A DNA stretch of 64,000 bases from Streptomyces aurantiogriseus. Its GTDB lineage: Bacteria; Actinomycetota; Actinomycetes; Streptomycetales; Streptomycetaceae. The position numbers and the translations under genes were made by a program. The notes beneath the pieces are model-generated. The model worked only from the letters and a program-made list of their open reading frames with translations. It searched no databases and was not told the DNA's origin. The stretch covers positions 124,001 to 188,000 of the forward strand of contig NZ_BMSX01000002.1 of NCBI RefSeq assembly GCF_014649375.1, written 5' to 3'. Below, piece after piece: positions 15,244-23,751 of the stretch; the first letter of the stretch is position 1; the number at the start of each line of letters is the position of its first letter.

Positions 15244-17267
15244 GCGGGGACCTCCAGAGGGTCGAGCTTGTTCGCTTTCCGGATCTCGTCGACGATGCGG
15301 CCGATGATGCCGGTGATGTCGAAGTCCTTCGGGGTGAAGACCGCGGCCACTCCGGCTGCCCTGAGCTGCTCGGCGTCACCATTCGGGATGATGCCACCGG
15401 CGATCACCGGTATATCTGTGGCACCGGCCACACGCAGCCGCTCCAGCACGTCCGGCACCAGCTGGGCGTGGGAGCCGGAGAGGATGGACAGGCCGACCGC
15501 GTGCACGTCCTCGGCGAGGGCCGCGTCCACGATCTGCTCGGGCGTGAGCCGGATGCCCTGGTACACCACCTCGAAGCCGGCGTCCCGCGCGCGGACGGCG
15601 ATCTGCTCGGCACCGTTGGAGTGCCCGTCCAGGCCGGGCTTGCCGACCAGGAAGCGCAGCTTGCCGACGCCCAGGTCCCTGGCCGTCAGATCCACCGTCC
15701 GGCGCACCTCGGACAGGGCCGAGCCCTCCTCGGCGGGGATCGCCACCGGCGCCGACGAGACACCGGTCGGCGCGCGGAACTCGCCGAACACCTCGCGCAG
15801 GGCCCCGGCCCACTCGCCGGTGGTGACACCGGCGCGGGCGCACTCCAGGGTGGCCTCCATGAGGTTGTCGGTCCCCTTGGCGGCCTCCTTCAGCTTCTCC
15901 AGCGCCTTGCAGGGGCGCGGGTGGTTGAAGGGAGGCTGGTAGCGGGTGTCGCGCCAGTGCTGGAGGGAGGCGATGACACGGGCCTCGACGGCCGGGTCGA
16001 CCGTCTGGATCGCCGTGTCGAGGTCGGCGGTCAGGGGATTCGGCTCGGTCGTCTCGAAGACGTTGACGCCGACGATCTTCTCCTGCCCGGACTCGATACG
16101 GGCCCGGCGCTCGGCGTGCGAGGAGACGAGCTGCGACTTGAGGTAGCCGGACTCGACGGCGGCCATCGCGCCGCCCATCTCCTGGATCCGCTCGATCTCC
16201 GCGAGTGACTCCTCGACCAGCTCGGCCACCTTGGCCTCGATGACCTTGGAGCCCTCGAAGATGTCCTCGTACTCCAGCAGGTCGCTCTCGTGGGCGAGCA
16301 CCTGCTGGATGCGCAGCGACCACTGCTGGTCCCAGGGACGGGGCAGACCCAGGGCCTCGTTCCAGGCGGGGAGCTGGACGGCACGCGCGCGTGCGTCCTT
16401 CGAGAGGGTCACGGCCAGCATCTCGAGGACGATCCGCTGGACGTTGTTCTCCGGCTGCGCCTCGGTCAGGCCGAGGGAGTTGACCTGGACGCCGTAGCGG
16501 AAGCGGCGGTGCTTGGGGTTCTCGATGCCGTACCGCTCGCGCGTGATCCTGTCCCAGATCCGGCCGAACGCCCGCATCTTGCACATCTCCTCGATGAAGC
16601 GGACGCCCGCGTTCACGAAGAAGGAGATACGGCCGACGACGTCGCCCATGCGCTCCTGCGGCACCTGGCCGCTGTCGCGCACCGCGTCGAGGACGGCGAT
16701 GGCGGTGGACATCGCGTACGCGATCTCCTGCACCGGCGTGGCCCCGGCCTCCTGCAGGTGGTAGCTGCAGATGTTGATCGGGTTCCACTTGGGGAGGTGG
16801 GAGACCGTGTACGCGATCATGTCCGTCGTCAGCCGGAGGCTCGGCCCCGGCGGGAACACATGGGTGCCCCGGGACAGGTACTCCTTGACGATGTCGTTCT
16901 GGGTCGTGCCCTGGAGCTTGGTGACGTCCGCACCCTGCTCCTCCGCGACGACCTGGTAGAGCGCCAGCAGCCACATGGCCGTGGCGTTGATGGTCATCGA
17001 GGTGTTCATCTGCTCCAGGGGGATGTCCTGGAACAGCCGGCGCATGTCACCGAGGTGCGCGACCGGCACACCGACCCGGCCGACCTCGCCGCGGGCGAGG
17101 ATGTGGTCGGAGTCGTAGCCGGTCTGGGTCGGCAGGTCGAACGCGACCGACAGACCCGTCTGGCCCTTGGCGAGGTTGCGCCGGTACAGCTCGTTGGACG
17201 CCTCGGCCGTGGAGTGACCGGCGTACGTGCGCATCAGCCACGGCCGGTCCTTCTGACGCTCAGTCAT
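15240..17267 (-). CDS. meaA: ethylmalonyl-CoA mutase (coenzyme B12-dependent, MeaA)
   Basis: A 675-residue single-chain mutase. The N-terminal TIM barrel (to about 530) opens with RTYAGHSTAEASNELYRRNL and contains SVAFDLPTQTGYDSDH and QTHAL-type variants; the C-terminal cobalamin domain has the DxHxxG-type motif GKPGLDGHSNGAEQIA, then GLSILSGSHAQLVPDV. Methylmalonyl-CoA mutases of actinomycetes are two-subunit and longer; this one-gene form next to ccr is the ethylmalonyl-CoA mutase that turns (2R)-ethylmalonyl-CoA into methylsuccinyl-CoA. GAGG precedes the ATG. It overlaps the lyase gene by 4 bp and lies 18 bp after ccr. Confidence 0.95.
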   Translation of the reverse strand: MTERQKDRPWLMRTYAGHSTAEASNELYRRNLAKGQTGLSVAFDLPTQTGYDSDHILARGEVGRVGVPVAHLGDMRRLFQDIPLEQMNTSMTINATAMWLLALYQVVAEEQGADVTKLQGTTQNDIVKEYLSRGTHVFPPGPSLRLTTDMIAYTVSHLPKWNPINICSYHLQEAGATPVQEIAYAMSTAIAVLDAVRDSGQVPQERMGDVVGRISFFVNAGVRFIEEMCKMRAFGRIWDRITRERYGIENPKHRRFRYGVQVNSLGLTEAQPENNVQRIVLEMLAVTLSKDARARAVQLPAWNEALGLPRPWDQQWSLRIQQVLAHESDLLEYEDIFEGSKVIEAKVAELVEESLAEIERIQEMGGAMAAVESGYLKSQLVSSHAERRARIESGQEKIVGVNVFETTEPNPLTADLDTAIQTVDPAVEARVIASLQHWRDTRYQPPFNHPRPCKALEKLKEAAKGTDNLMEATLECARAGVTTGEWAGALREVFGEFRAPTGVSSAPVAIPAEEGSALSEVRRTVDLTARDLGVGKLRFLVGKPGLDGHSNGAEQIAVRARDAGFEVVYQGIRLTPEQIVDAALAEDVHAVGLSILSGSHAQLVPDVLERLRVAGATDIPVIAGGIIPNGDAEQLRAAGVAAVFTPKDFDITGIIGRIVDEIRKANKLDPLEVPA

Positions 17268-17285
17268 CTATGACCTCGGATGTCC

Positions 17286-18629
17286 TCAGATGTTCCGGAA
17301 GCGGTTGATGGCGTCGATGTGCTGCGCGCGCTTCTCCTCGTCGCGCACGCCCAGGCCCTCCTCGGGCGCCAGGCACAGGACGCCGACCTTGCCCTGGTGG
17401 AGGTTGCGGTGCACGTCGTAGGCGGCCTGCCCGGTCTCCTCCAGGGCGTAGACCTTCGACAGGGTCGGGTGGATCTTGCCCTTGGCGATGAGGCGGTTGG
17501 CCTCCCAGGCCTCGCGGTAGTTGGCGAAGTGCGAGCCGATGATCCGCTTCAGCGACATCCACAGGTAGCGGTTGTCGTACTCGTGGTTGTAGCCGGACGT
17601 CGAGGCGCAGGTGACGATGGTGCCGCCCTTGCGCGTGACGTACACACTCGCGCCGAAGGTCTCGCGGCCGGGGTGCTCGAAGACGATGTCGACGTCCTCG
17701 CCGTCGGTCAGCTCGCGGATGCGCTTGCCGAAGCGCTTCCACTCCTTCGGGTCCTGGGTGTGCTCGTCCTTCCAGAACTTGTAGTCCTCGGCGGTGCGGT
17801 CGATGATCGCCTCGGCGCCCATCGAGCGGCAGATCTCCGCCTTCTGCTCGCTGGAGACGACACAGATCGGGTTGGCGCCGCCCGCGAGCGCGAACTGCGT
17901 GGCGTACGAGCCGAGTCCGCCGCTCGCGCCCCAGATGAGGACGTTGTCGCCCTGCTTCATGCCGGCGCCGTTGCGGGAGACCAGCTGCCGGTAGGCGGTC
18001 GAGTTGACCAGGCCCGGAGCGGCGGCCTCCTCCCAGCTCAGGTGGTCCGGCTTCGGCATCAGCTGGTTGGACTTGACCAGCGCGATCTCGGCGAGGCCGC
18101 CGAAGTTGGTCTCGAAGCCCCAGATGCGCTGCTCGGGGTCGAGCATCGTGTCGTTGTGGCCGTCGGACGACTCCAGCTCGACGGACAGGCAGTGCGCGAC
18201 GACCTCGTCGCCCGGCTTCCAGGCGTTGACGCCGGGGCCGGTGCGCAGGACGACGCCCGCGAGGTCGGAGCCGATGATGTGGTACGGCAGGTCGTGGCGC
18301 TTGGTGAGCTCGCTGAGCCGGCCGTAGCGCTCCAGGAACCCGAAGGTCGACAGCGGCTCGAAGATCGAGGTCCACACGGAGTTGTAGTTGACCGAGGAGG
18401 CCATGACGGCCACCAGGGCCTCACCCGGGCCGAGCTCCGGCAGCGGCACCTCGTCCAGGTGGATCGACTTGCGGGGGTCCTTGTCGCGGGTCGCGAGGCC
18501 CGCGAACATCTCCGTCTCGTCCTTGTGCACGGTGATCGCGCGGTACGACTCGGGGAGCGGCAGGGCGGCGAAGTCGGCGGACGTGGAGTCCGGCGACTGG
18601 ATCGCGGCCAGGATGTCCTTCACGGTCAC
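17286..18629 (-). CDS. ccrA: crotonyl-CoA carboxylase/reductase
   Basis: A 447-residue NADPH-dependent enzyme that reductively carboxylates crotonyl-CoA to (2S)-ethylmalonyl-CoA. It is the first step of the operon's pathway and the source of ethylmalonyl extender units for polyketides. Family hallmarks include YRAITVHKDETEMFAG, ASSVNYNSVWTSIFEP, DLPYHIIGSDLAG, the Rossmann segment IWGASGGLGSYATQFAL and VFEHPGRETFGASVYV. The GTG at 18629 is chosen because GGAGG lies 7 bases upstream; a second in-frame GTG two codons later is too far from it. The gene has a predicted leader of about 220 bases and a palindrome-bearing promoter. Confidence 0.97.
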   Translation of the reverse strand: MTVKDILAAIQSPDSTSADFAALPLPESYRAITVHKDETEMFAGLATRDKDPRKSIHLDEVPLPELGPGEALVAVMASSVNYNSVWTSIFEPLSTFGFLERYGRLSELTKRHDLPYHIIGSDLAGVVLRTGPGVNAWKPGDEVVAHCLSVELESSDGHNDTMLDPEQRIWGFETNFGGLAEIALVKSNQLMPKPDHLSWEEAAAPGLVNSTAYRQLVSRNGAGMKQGDNVLIWGASGGLGSYATQFALAGGANPICVVSSEQKAEICRSMGAEAIIDRTAEDYKFWKDEHTQDPKEWKRFGKRIRELTDGEDVDIVFEHPGRETFGASVYVTRKGGTIVTCASTSGYNHEYDNRYLWMSLKRIIGSHFANYREAWEANRLIAKGKIHPTLSKVYALEETGQAAYDVHRNLHQGKVGVLCLAPEEGLGVRDEEKRAQHIDAINRFRNI

Positions 18630-18854
18630 GGTGTTGCCTCCGGCGGTGAGCGCCCTGAGGGAGGGGCGCTGAGGGTTACGTCGGTGCTGCTGAGGGATGA
18701 GGGTGTGCCGTCGGTTCGGCGGGTGGTGCTGTCCGGCAGCGCTTTGTGGCGCGGGAGGTTGCCTGTGACGCAGGCGTCCGGGCGCGCATCCATGGGGTTG
18801 CGGGGACAGCCGACGTACGAATGGTCTCTGCACGCCGGCCGCCCGGACTCCTTC

Positions 18855-18896
18855 AACGTATGACACCGCGTGTCACCCCGCAAGGCACTGAGTGCC
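18855..18896 (-). promoter_or_regulatory. ccr promoter with palindromic operators
   Basis: Reading the reverse strand, TTGCGG (18883-18878) and TACGTT (18860-18855) are spaced by exactly 17 bp, as for a vegetative promoter. The spacer is almost filled by the perfect palindrome TGACAC-GCG-GTGTCA (18861-18875). A second perfect palindrome, GGCACT-C-AGTGCC (18884-18896), abuts the -35 box. A regulator bound to either site would block RNA polymerase. Transcription would begin near 18848 and leave a leader of about 220 bases before the GTG start. I saw no riboswitch core or credible leader peptide in that leader. Confidence 0.6.
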
Positions 18897-18993
18897 AGAA
18901 CTTCCTCTCAGCTGAAATCTTTACGTAACAAATGAGCGATGATCGATCGAACGTGCTCTGAAATCTGCTCGAAAAGGGGCTCTGACATGCCAA

Positions 18994-19019
18994 AACGGCC
19001 ACCCGATGGGGTGGCCGTT
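18994..19019 (-). terminator. hairpin terminator after the TetR gene
   Basis: AACGGCCACCC and GGGTGGCCGTT form a perfect 11-bp stem with a GATG loop, 30 bp past the stop of the TetR gene at 19050. It isolates the TetR transcript from the ccr promoter. The remainder of 18897-18993 is A/T-rich and holds no gene. Confidence 0.8.
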
Positions 19020-19049
19020 CTCACAGCGTCCCGGCAGGGACCCGGGGGC

Positions 19050-19865
19050 TCAGCGCTCCTTGAGGGCCTGCTCGATGGTCCGCATGACCTCGTCCAGCGG
19101 GGCGTCGGTGCGGGCGACCGTCACCAGGACCTCGCCCTGCGCGGAGACCGTCGCGAGGGTCGGCCTGGGGGCGGTGGCGCTGCCGCGCCCGGCCCCGATG
19201 CCCGTCCCGAACGTCTTCCGCACGATCGCGAAGGCGTGGTCGAGCTGCGCCTCCACGTCGCCCTGGCCGCCGGCCCTGAGCCAGCGCCGCAGGACGTGGT
19301 TGTGGGCGGTGACCACGGCGGACGCGGCGACCTCGGCCAGCAGCGGGTCGTCGTTGGCGTCGTCGTCGTGGGCGTGCTCGTCGAAGTGGCCGAGGAGGTA
19401 GCGGGTGAAGAGGCGCTCGTAGCGGGCCACGGACGCGATCTCCGCCTCGCGCAGGGTGGGCACCTCACGCGTCAGCTTGTAGCGGGCGACCGAGATCTCC
19501 GGCCGGGCCGCGTACATCTTCATGACTTCCTTGATGCCGCGGCACACCGTGTCGAGCGGGTGCTCGTGCGCGGGGGCCGCGTTCAGCACCGCCTCGGCGC
19601 GGATCAGGGTGTCGTCGTGGTCGGGGAAGATCGCCTCTTCCTTGGAGCGGAAGTGACGGAAGAAGGTGCGGCGGGCGACCCCGGCCGCGGCCGCGATCTC
19701 GTCGACGGTGGTCGCCTCGTACCCCTTGGTCGCGAACAACTCCATCGCCGCGGCCGCCAGTTCCCGGCGCATCTTGAGCCGCTGGGCCGCCGCGCGGGAG
19801 CCTGCGGCACTTTCCGGCGCGTCGGTCGTGGCTGGTGTACGTGAGGACTTGGCGGGCTGGGACAT
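19050..19865 (-). CDS. TetR family transcriptional regulator
   Basis: A 271-residue TetR regulator. The HTH lies at about 32-80 (AAAAMELFATKGYEATTVDEIAAAAGVARRTFFRHFRSKEEAI). A helical effector domain follows, and the C-terminus carries an extra segment of about 60 residues (from GTGIGAGRG) not usual in short TetR proteins. It sits between the ethylmalonyl-CoA operon and the 3-hydroxybutyryl-CoA dehydrogenase gene, all on one strand, which makes it the prime candidate for their regulator with an acyl-CoA effector. I start at the ATG at 19865; an ATG at 19883 is possible. Two TGCGCA boxes spaced by 6 bp (19885-19902) lie just upstream. Confidence 0.9.
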   Translation of the reverse strand: MSQPAKSSRTPATTDAPESAAGSRAAAQRLKMRRELAAAAMELFATKGYEATTVDEIAAAAGVARRTFFRHFRSKEEAIFPDHDDTLIRAEAVLNAAPAHEHPLDTVCRGIKEVMKMYAARPEISVARYKLTREVPTLREAEIASVARYERLFTRYLLGHFDEHAHDDDANDDPLLAEVAASAVVTAHNHVLRRWLRAGGQGDVEAQLDHAFAIVRKTFGTGIGAGRGSATAPRPTLATVSAQGEVLVTVARTDAPLDEVMRTIEQALKER

Positions 19866-20001
19866 GACCCGAACGTACTGCATGTGCGCAGCTCGATGCG
19901 CAGGTCCGGGGTATCCCCCGCCCCACGCGGGCGGGGGAGGGGCTGCCGGTCCGAGCAGCCCGCCCCAGTCCTCACCGGCTCGCAGCCGGTCGCCGCCCCC
20001 G

Positions 20002-21807
20002 TCAGCGGCGGGCATGTTCGCGGAAGCCGCGGCCCGTCTTGCGGCCGAGGCAGCCCGCGGCCACCAGGTGCTCCAGGAGCGGTGCCGGGGCCAGGCCCGG
20101 GTCGCGGAACTCGCGGTGCAGGACCTTCTCGATGGCGAGCGAGACGTCGAGCCCGACGACGTCCAGCAGCTCGAAGGGGCCCATCGGGTAGCCGCCGCCC
20201 AGCTTCATCGCCGCGTCGATGTCGTCGAGGGACGCGTAGTGCTCCTGCACCATCTTGACCGCGTTGTTGAGGTAGGGGAACAGCAGCGCGTTCACGATGA
20301 AGCCCGCACGGTCACCGCAGTCCACCGCGTGCTTCCTGATCTTTCCGCAGACCTCGTGGACCGTCGCGTGGACGTCCTCGCCGGTCAGCACCGTGCGGAC
20401 GACCTCGACCAGCTTCATCGCCGGCGCCGGGTTGAAGAAGTGCATGCCGATCACGTCCTGCGGACGCGAGGTCGCGCGGGCGAGCGCGACGACCGGCAGC
20501 GAGGACGTGGTCGTGGCGAGCACCGCGCCCGGCCTGCACACCTTGTCCAGCGCCGCGAACAGCTGCCGCTTCACGTCCAGGTCCTCGGCGACCGCCTCGA
20601 CGGCCAGGTCGACGTCCGCGAAGGCGTCGTAGGAGCCCGCCGGGGTGATCCGGTCCAGGGTCTGCGCGGCGGCCTGAGCGGTGAGCCGGCCCTTGTCGAC
20701 GGAGCGCGAGAGCGACTTGCCGACACGGGCCTTGGCGGCCTGCGCCTTCTCCTCGCTGCGGGCGGCCAGGACGACGTCGTAACCGGCCTTGGCGAAGACC
20801 TCGGCGATACCGGAGGCCATGGTGCCGGACCCCGCGACACCGACGCTGCGCACCGGACGGCCGGGGAGCCCGGTCCCGCCGGACAAGGGGGTCAGGGCGT
20901 CCGGGACGACCGTCGGGCTGTTCGGCGCCTCGTACGTGTAGAAGCCGCGGCCCGACTTGCGGCCGGTCAGGCCCGCCTCGCTGAGCTGCTTGAGGATCGG
21001 CGCGGGGGCGTGCAGCCGGTCGTGGGACGCGGCGTACATGGCGTCCAGGACCGTGCGCGCGGTGTCGATGCCGATCAGGTCGAGCAGGGCGAGCGGGCCC
21101 ATCGGGAGGCCGCAGCCCAGCCGCATCGCGGCGTCGATGTCCTCGCGGGAGGCGTACTTCGCCTCGTACATCGCGGCGGCCTGGTTGAGGTAGCCGAACA
21201 GCAGCCCGTCCGCGACGAACCCGGGCCGGTCGCCGACCGCGACCGGCTCCTTGCCCAGGTCGAGGGCGAGGTCGGTGACGGCGGTGACGGCGGCGGGCGC
21301 GGTCAGCACCGAGGAGACGATCTCGACCAGCCGCATGGCCGGCGCCGGGTTGAAGAAGTGCAGCCCGAGCACCCGCTCGGGACGCGCCGAGTCGGCGGCG
21401 AGCCGGGTCACGGACAGCGCGTTGGTCCCGGTCGCGAGGATCGCCTCCGGCCGCACGATCCCGTCCAGCTCCCGGAAGATCTGCTGCTTGATCTCGTACG
21501 ACTCCGGCGCCACCTCGATGACGAGGTCGGCGTCGGCCGCCGCCCGCAGGTCGGTGGCGGTACGGACGCGGGCGAGGACGTCCGCGCGCTCCTGCCCGGT
21601 CAGCCGGCCGCGCTCCACGGCGCGGGCGGTGGAGGCCTCCAGGGCGGCGACGGAGCGCGCGGCCTGGGCCTCGCTGATGTCGATGCCGATCACCTCGCGG
21701 CCGGCCTTGGCCAGGACCTCGGTGATGCCGGTGCCCATGGTGCCCAGGCCGACGACGGCGATCGTGCGCAGGGGGGACTGAGAGGCGGGGGACAGGGGAG
21801 TGGCCAT
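20002..21807 (-). CDS. 3-hydroxybutyryl-CoA dehydrogenase, duplicated two-domain form
   Basis: A 601-residue protein made of two complete 3-hydroxyacyl-CoA dehydrogenase units in tandem. Each has its own NAD(P)-binding motif (VGLGTMGTGITEV at about 19-31 and VAGSGTMASGIAEV at about 312-325), its own HFFNPAPAM catalytic segment and its own C-terminal dimerisation domain with G-Y/F-P-M-G-P-like GLPMGPLALLD and GYPMGPFELLD. It would interconvert acetoacetyl-CoA and 3-hydroxybutyryl-CoA, feeding crotonyl-CoA to ccr. The ATG at 21807 was preferred over the open frame to 21933. No enoyl-CoA hydratase domain is present, unlike FadB. Confidence 0.92.
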   Translation of the reverse strand: MATPLSPASQSPLRTIAVVGLGTMGTGITEVLAKAGREVIGIDISEAQAARSVAALEASTARAVERGRLTGQERADVLARVRTATDLRAAADADLVIEVAPESYEIKQQIFRELDGIVRPEAILATGTNALSVTRLAADSARPERVLGLHFFNPAPAMRLVEIVSSVLTAPAAVTAVTDLALDLGKEPVAVGDRPGFVADGLLFGYLNQAAAMYEAKYASREDIDAAMRLGCGLPMGPLALLDLIGIDTARTVLDAMYAASHDRLHAPAPILKQLSEAGLTGRKSGRGFYTYEAPNSPTVVPDALTPLSGGTGLPGRPVRSVGVAGSGTMASGIAEVFAKAGYDVVLAARSEEKAQAAKARVGKSLSRSVDKGRLTAQAAAQTLDRITPAGSYDAFADVDLAVEAVAEDLDVKRQLFAALDKVCRPGAVLATTTSSLPVVALARATSRPQDVIGMHFFNPAPAMKLVEVVRTVLTGEDVHATVHEVCGKIRKHAVDCGDRAGFIVNALLFPYLNNAVKMVQEHYASLDDIDAAMKLGGGYPMGPFELLDVVGLDVSLAIEKVLHREFRDPGLAPAPLLEHLVAAGCLGRKTGRGFREHARR

Positions 21808-22013
21808 CGCGGACTCCAGAAATGAGGGTGACGACTGGGAACGCGCCCGGGTGCGCCGAGGACGCCTCTGCGGAGGCCTGGGCGCACCGGGTGCGGAAAG
21901 GAGTGCGGGTGTTGCCGGGCTGCGAGCGCACACGCCCGGTGCCGGTCGCCGCGGGCGTGCACACGCCCGGAGGACGAACGGGGAGATCCGACCGGCCCTG
22001 TCCCGTGGCCGGG

Positions 22014-22036
22014 TCGTACTGCGGTACGAGGTACCG
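22014..22036. promoter_or_regulatory. overlapping GTAC palindromes upstream of the dehydrogenase gene
   Basis: TCGTAC-TGCG-GTACGA (22014-22029) and CGGTAC-GAG-GTACCG (22022-22036) are both perfect inverted repeats sharing their middle, giving three GTAC boxes in 19 bp. Another perfect repeat, CGGGCGTG-CA-CACGCCCG, lies at 21952-21969. The shared string CGTACTGC also occurs in front of the TetR gene (about 19873). These are candidate operators for the dehydrogenase gene; the rest of 21808-22187 holds no gene I can support. Confidence 0.45.
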
Positions 22037-22187
22037 AACCGACTTCCCTTGCGGCAACTGCGTCACCAGGCCGCCGCGAGGGGTGGAGCGAGTGGGTGAC
22101 TCGCTCGTATGAGCTTAACCGGTGGGTAACGAGCGCGCCAGCCCCCGTGTTTGTGACGTGGCTCCCGAGCGCGGCGCGCCTGCGGTC

Positions 22188-22622
22188 TCAGGAGTCGGAG
22201 CCGTCCCTGCGGCGGATGTGGAGGTAGACGGTGACGCAGACACCTATGCCCGCCACGCCGACCGAGGCCAGCCCGACGTACACGCCGGCGAGCACGGGCT
22301 GGAGGGTCACCTGCCGGATGGTGAGGCCGATGGCGACGAGGCAGCCGGCGACCAGCACGTAGATGGTGGCCTTCAGGGTGAGGAGCCGGCGGCGCAGACG
22401 GCGGGCGGCCGCGGCGTTCCGTACGGCGGAGGCCTCGCCCGCGGCCGGTGCCGCCGCTGCGGTCTCCGGCTCGGTCCCGGTCTCGGGCTCTCTCCCGGTC
22501 CCGGCCGTGGGCGCGGTCGATGCCGCCGCGCCGGAGGGGGTGGCGGCTGCCGGGCTCGGCTGCGGCACGCCGGTCCGCTGCCGCTCGGCGTTCTTCTTCG
22601 GCGGGGTGCCGTGGGTCGCCAT
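22188..22622 (-). CDS. small membrane protein of unknown function
   Basis: A 144-residue protein: a low-complexity Pro/Ala/Thr/Glu-rich N-terminal half (1-65), an Arg-rich patch (AAARRLRRRLL) and two transmembrane helices (about 85-103 and 108-135), ending in RRRDGSDS. It is not a family I recognise by function. The codon bias is typical of the genome, so it is likely a real gene. It stands alone between the dehydrogenase and a two-gene sigma-like operon. Confidence 0.7.
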   Translation of the reverse strand: MATHGTPPKKNAERQRTGVPQPSPAAATPSGAAASTAPTAGTGREPETGTEPETAAAAPAAGEASAVRNAAAARRLRRRLLTLKATIYVLVAGCLVAIGLTIRQVTLQPVLAGVYVGLASVGVAGIGVCVTVYLHIRRRDGSDS

Positions 22623-22717
22623 CGTCGTGCGCTTTCTGTGCGGGGGGTCGGGGGTGGGGCGCCGGGTACCGCCGCTCCGTCGGCCGGGGCCGGGGGAGCG
22701 GCGGCTCCGTCATGGCG

Positions 22718-23185
22718 TCAGCCGGCCAGCGCCTCCGCGCTGTCCAGTGGCGTCACGAGGGTCCTGCCGGCTCGAACGGCAGGGCCCACGGTGCCTTCCT
22801 TGCGGCGTGCGCGGGCAGGAAGCCCGCCGTCGGTGCCGGCGTCGGTCTCCTCGTTGCGTTCCGCCACCGGGCCGGCCTCGGGCCGGATGTTCTCCCCCTG
22901 GAACATCCGGCTCAGGACGGCGAGGCGGGCGACCGCCCCGGCGGGCAGGTGCCGCAGGGCGAGCAGGGCGCGGCCCACGGCGGACTCGTCGCGTTCGGCC
23001 GTGTCGAAATAGAGCGGCGACGCCCAGGGGGCCTCGCCGGGGTCGCCTCCCGCGGCCCGCCGCTGGATCTCGGCCACGACGTCCTCGAAGTACCGGGCAT
23101 CGTGCTCCAACCACTCCTGGGGAGTGGGCGGAGCGGCATGGTCGATCAGACGTGCCTTACGGCGATACGCCGTCACATGAGGCAT
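22718..23185 (-). CDS. hypothetical protein, partner of the sigma-like protein
   Basis: A 155-residue soluble protein beginning MPHVTAYRRKARLIDHAAPPTP, with a helical middle (EHDARYFEDVVAEIQRRAAGG; SAVGRALLALRHLPAGAVARLAVLSRMF) and a disordered charged C-terminus. No known domain is recognisable. Its start overlaps the end of the upstream gene by 13 bp, so it should be made together with that sigma-region-4-like protein. An accessory or anti-sigma-like role is possible but unsupported by motif. Confidence 0.65.
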   Translation of the reverse strand: MPHVTAYRRKARLIDHAAPPTPQEWLEHDARYFEDVVAEIQRRAAGGDPGEAPWASPLYFDTAERDESAVGRALLALRHLPAGAVARLAVLSRMFQGENIRPEAGPVAERNEETDAGTDGGLPARARRKEGTVGPAVRAGRTLVTPLDSAEALAG

Positions 23186-23751
23186 GCCTTCTCCTTCCTT
23201 CTCTCGATCTCTACGTCGAAGAAGCCCTTCTGGAGCTCCTCCACGGAGACGCCGGCGGACGTCAGGCGGCCCTTGGCCCGCTTCATGAGCTTGCTGGTCC
23301 AGCCCGGCGAGCGGGCCAGCACCTCGGCGGTCCTGGCATTGGTCCACCCCAGGAAGGCGATGAGGCGGTAGACCGCCCGCTCCGACTGCGGCAGGGCGTC
23401 GACCTCGACCAGCCACGGCCGGAACCCGTCGTCCACCTCGCCGAACCGGAAGCCGTACAGGGAGACGAGGGGGATCAGGTGCACCTCGTGCGGGCCGCAG
23501 CAGTTCTCGCGGGCCTTCACGTCGTCGGCCGCGAGCTGCATGCTCACGTCCATCAGCCTCTCGTACGCCTCCTCGACACAGATGTCGGCGGGCAGATGGG
23601 GCAGGGTCCTGGTGAAGGTCTCCTGGGTGATGGCCGTGACGTTGCAGCGCGGGTCGTCGTAGGCCTCGAACGTGTCGAACTGCACCTTGTGGAACAGACT
23701 GTGCATCAGTTCCATCTGGCGGGACGGGTCGAGGGACACAGCAGGACTCAT
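23173..23751 (-). CDS. atypical sigma-70 region 4-like DNA-binding protein
   Basis: A 192-residue protein. Residues 119-163 (ALPQSERAVYRLIAFLGWTNARTAEVLARSPGWTSKLMKRAKGRL) read as a sigma-70 region 4: an LPxxxR lead-in, a scaffold helix and a recognition helix. The N-terminal 110 residues, however, lack the DDxAQ-type region 2 of ECF factors and contain a CCGPHE motif instead, so ordinary promoter melting is not expected. The ATG at 23751 follows a stretch without a strong ribosome binding site and the frame is open to 23880, so the start is uncertain. It is coupled to a hypothetical gene downstream. It could be a divergent sigma-like regulator. Confidence 0.55.
   Translation of the reverse strand: MSPAVSLDPSRQMELMHSLFHKVQFDTFEAYDDPRCNVTAITQETFTRTLPHLPADICVEEAYERLMDVSMQLAADDVKARENCCGPHEVHLIPLVSLYGFRFGEVDDGFRPWLVEVDALPQSERAVYRLIAFLGWTNARTAEVLARSPGWTSKLMKRAKGRLTSAGVSVEELQKGFFDVEIERRKEKACLM

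Noticed and set aside
18630..18854. Cobalamin riboswitch or leader peptide upstream of ccr and the B12-dependent mutase
   Set aside because: I found no B12-box-like GCCACTG core nor a credible peptide with a ribosome binding site in the 220-base leader.
19666..21825. 719-residue + strand open frame opposite the dehydrogenase gene
   Set aside because: It is antisense to a complete two-domain 3-hydroxyacyl-CoA dehydrogenase, and its Val/Arg/Gly-rich composition is typical of a mirror frame.
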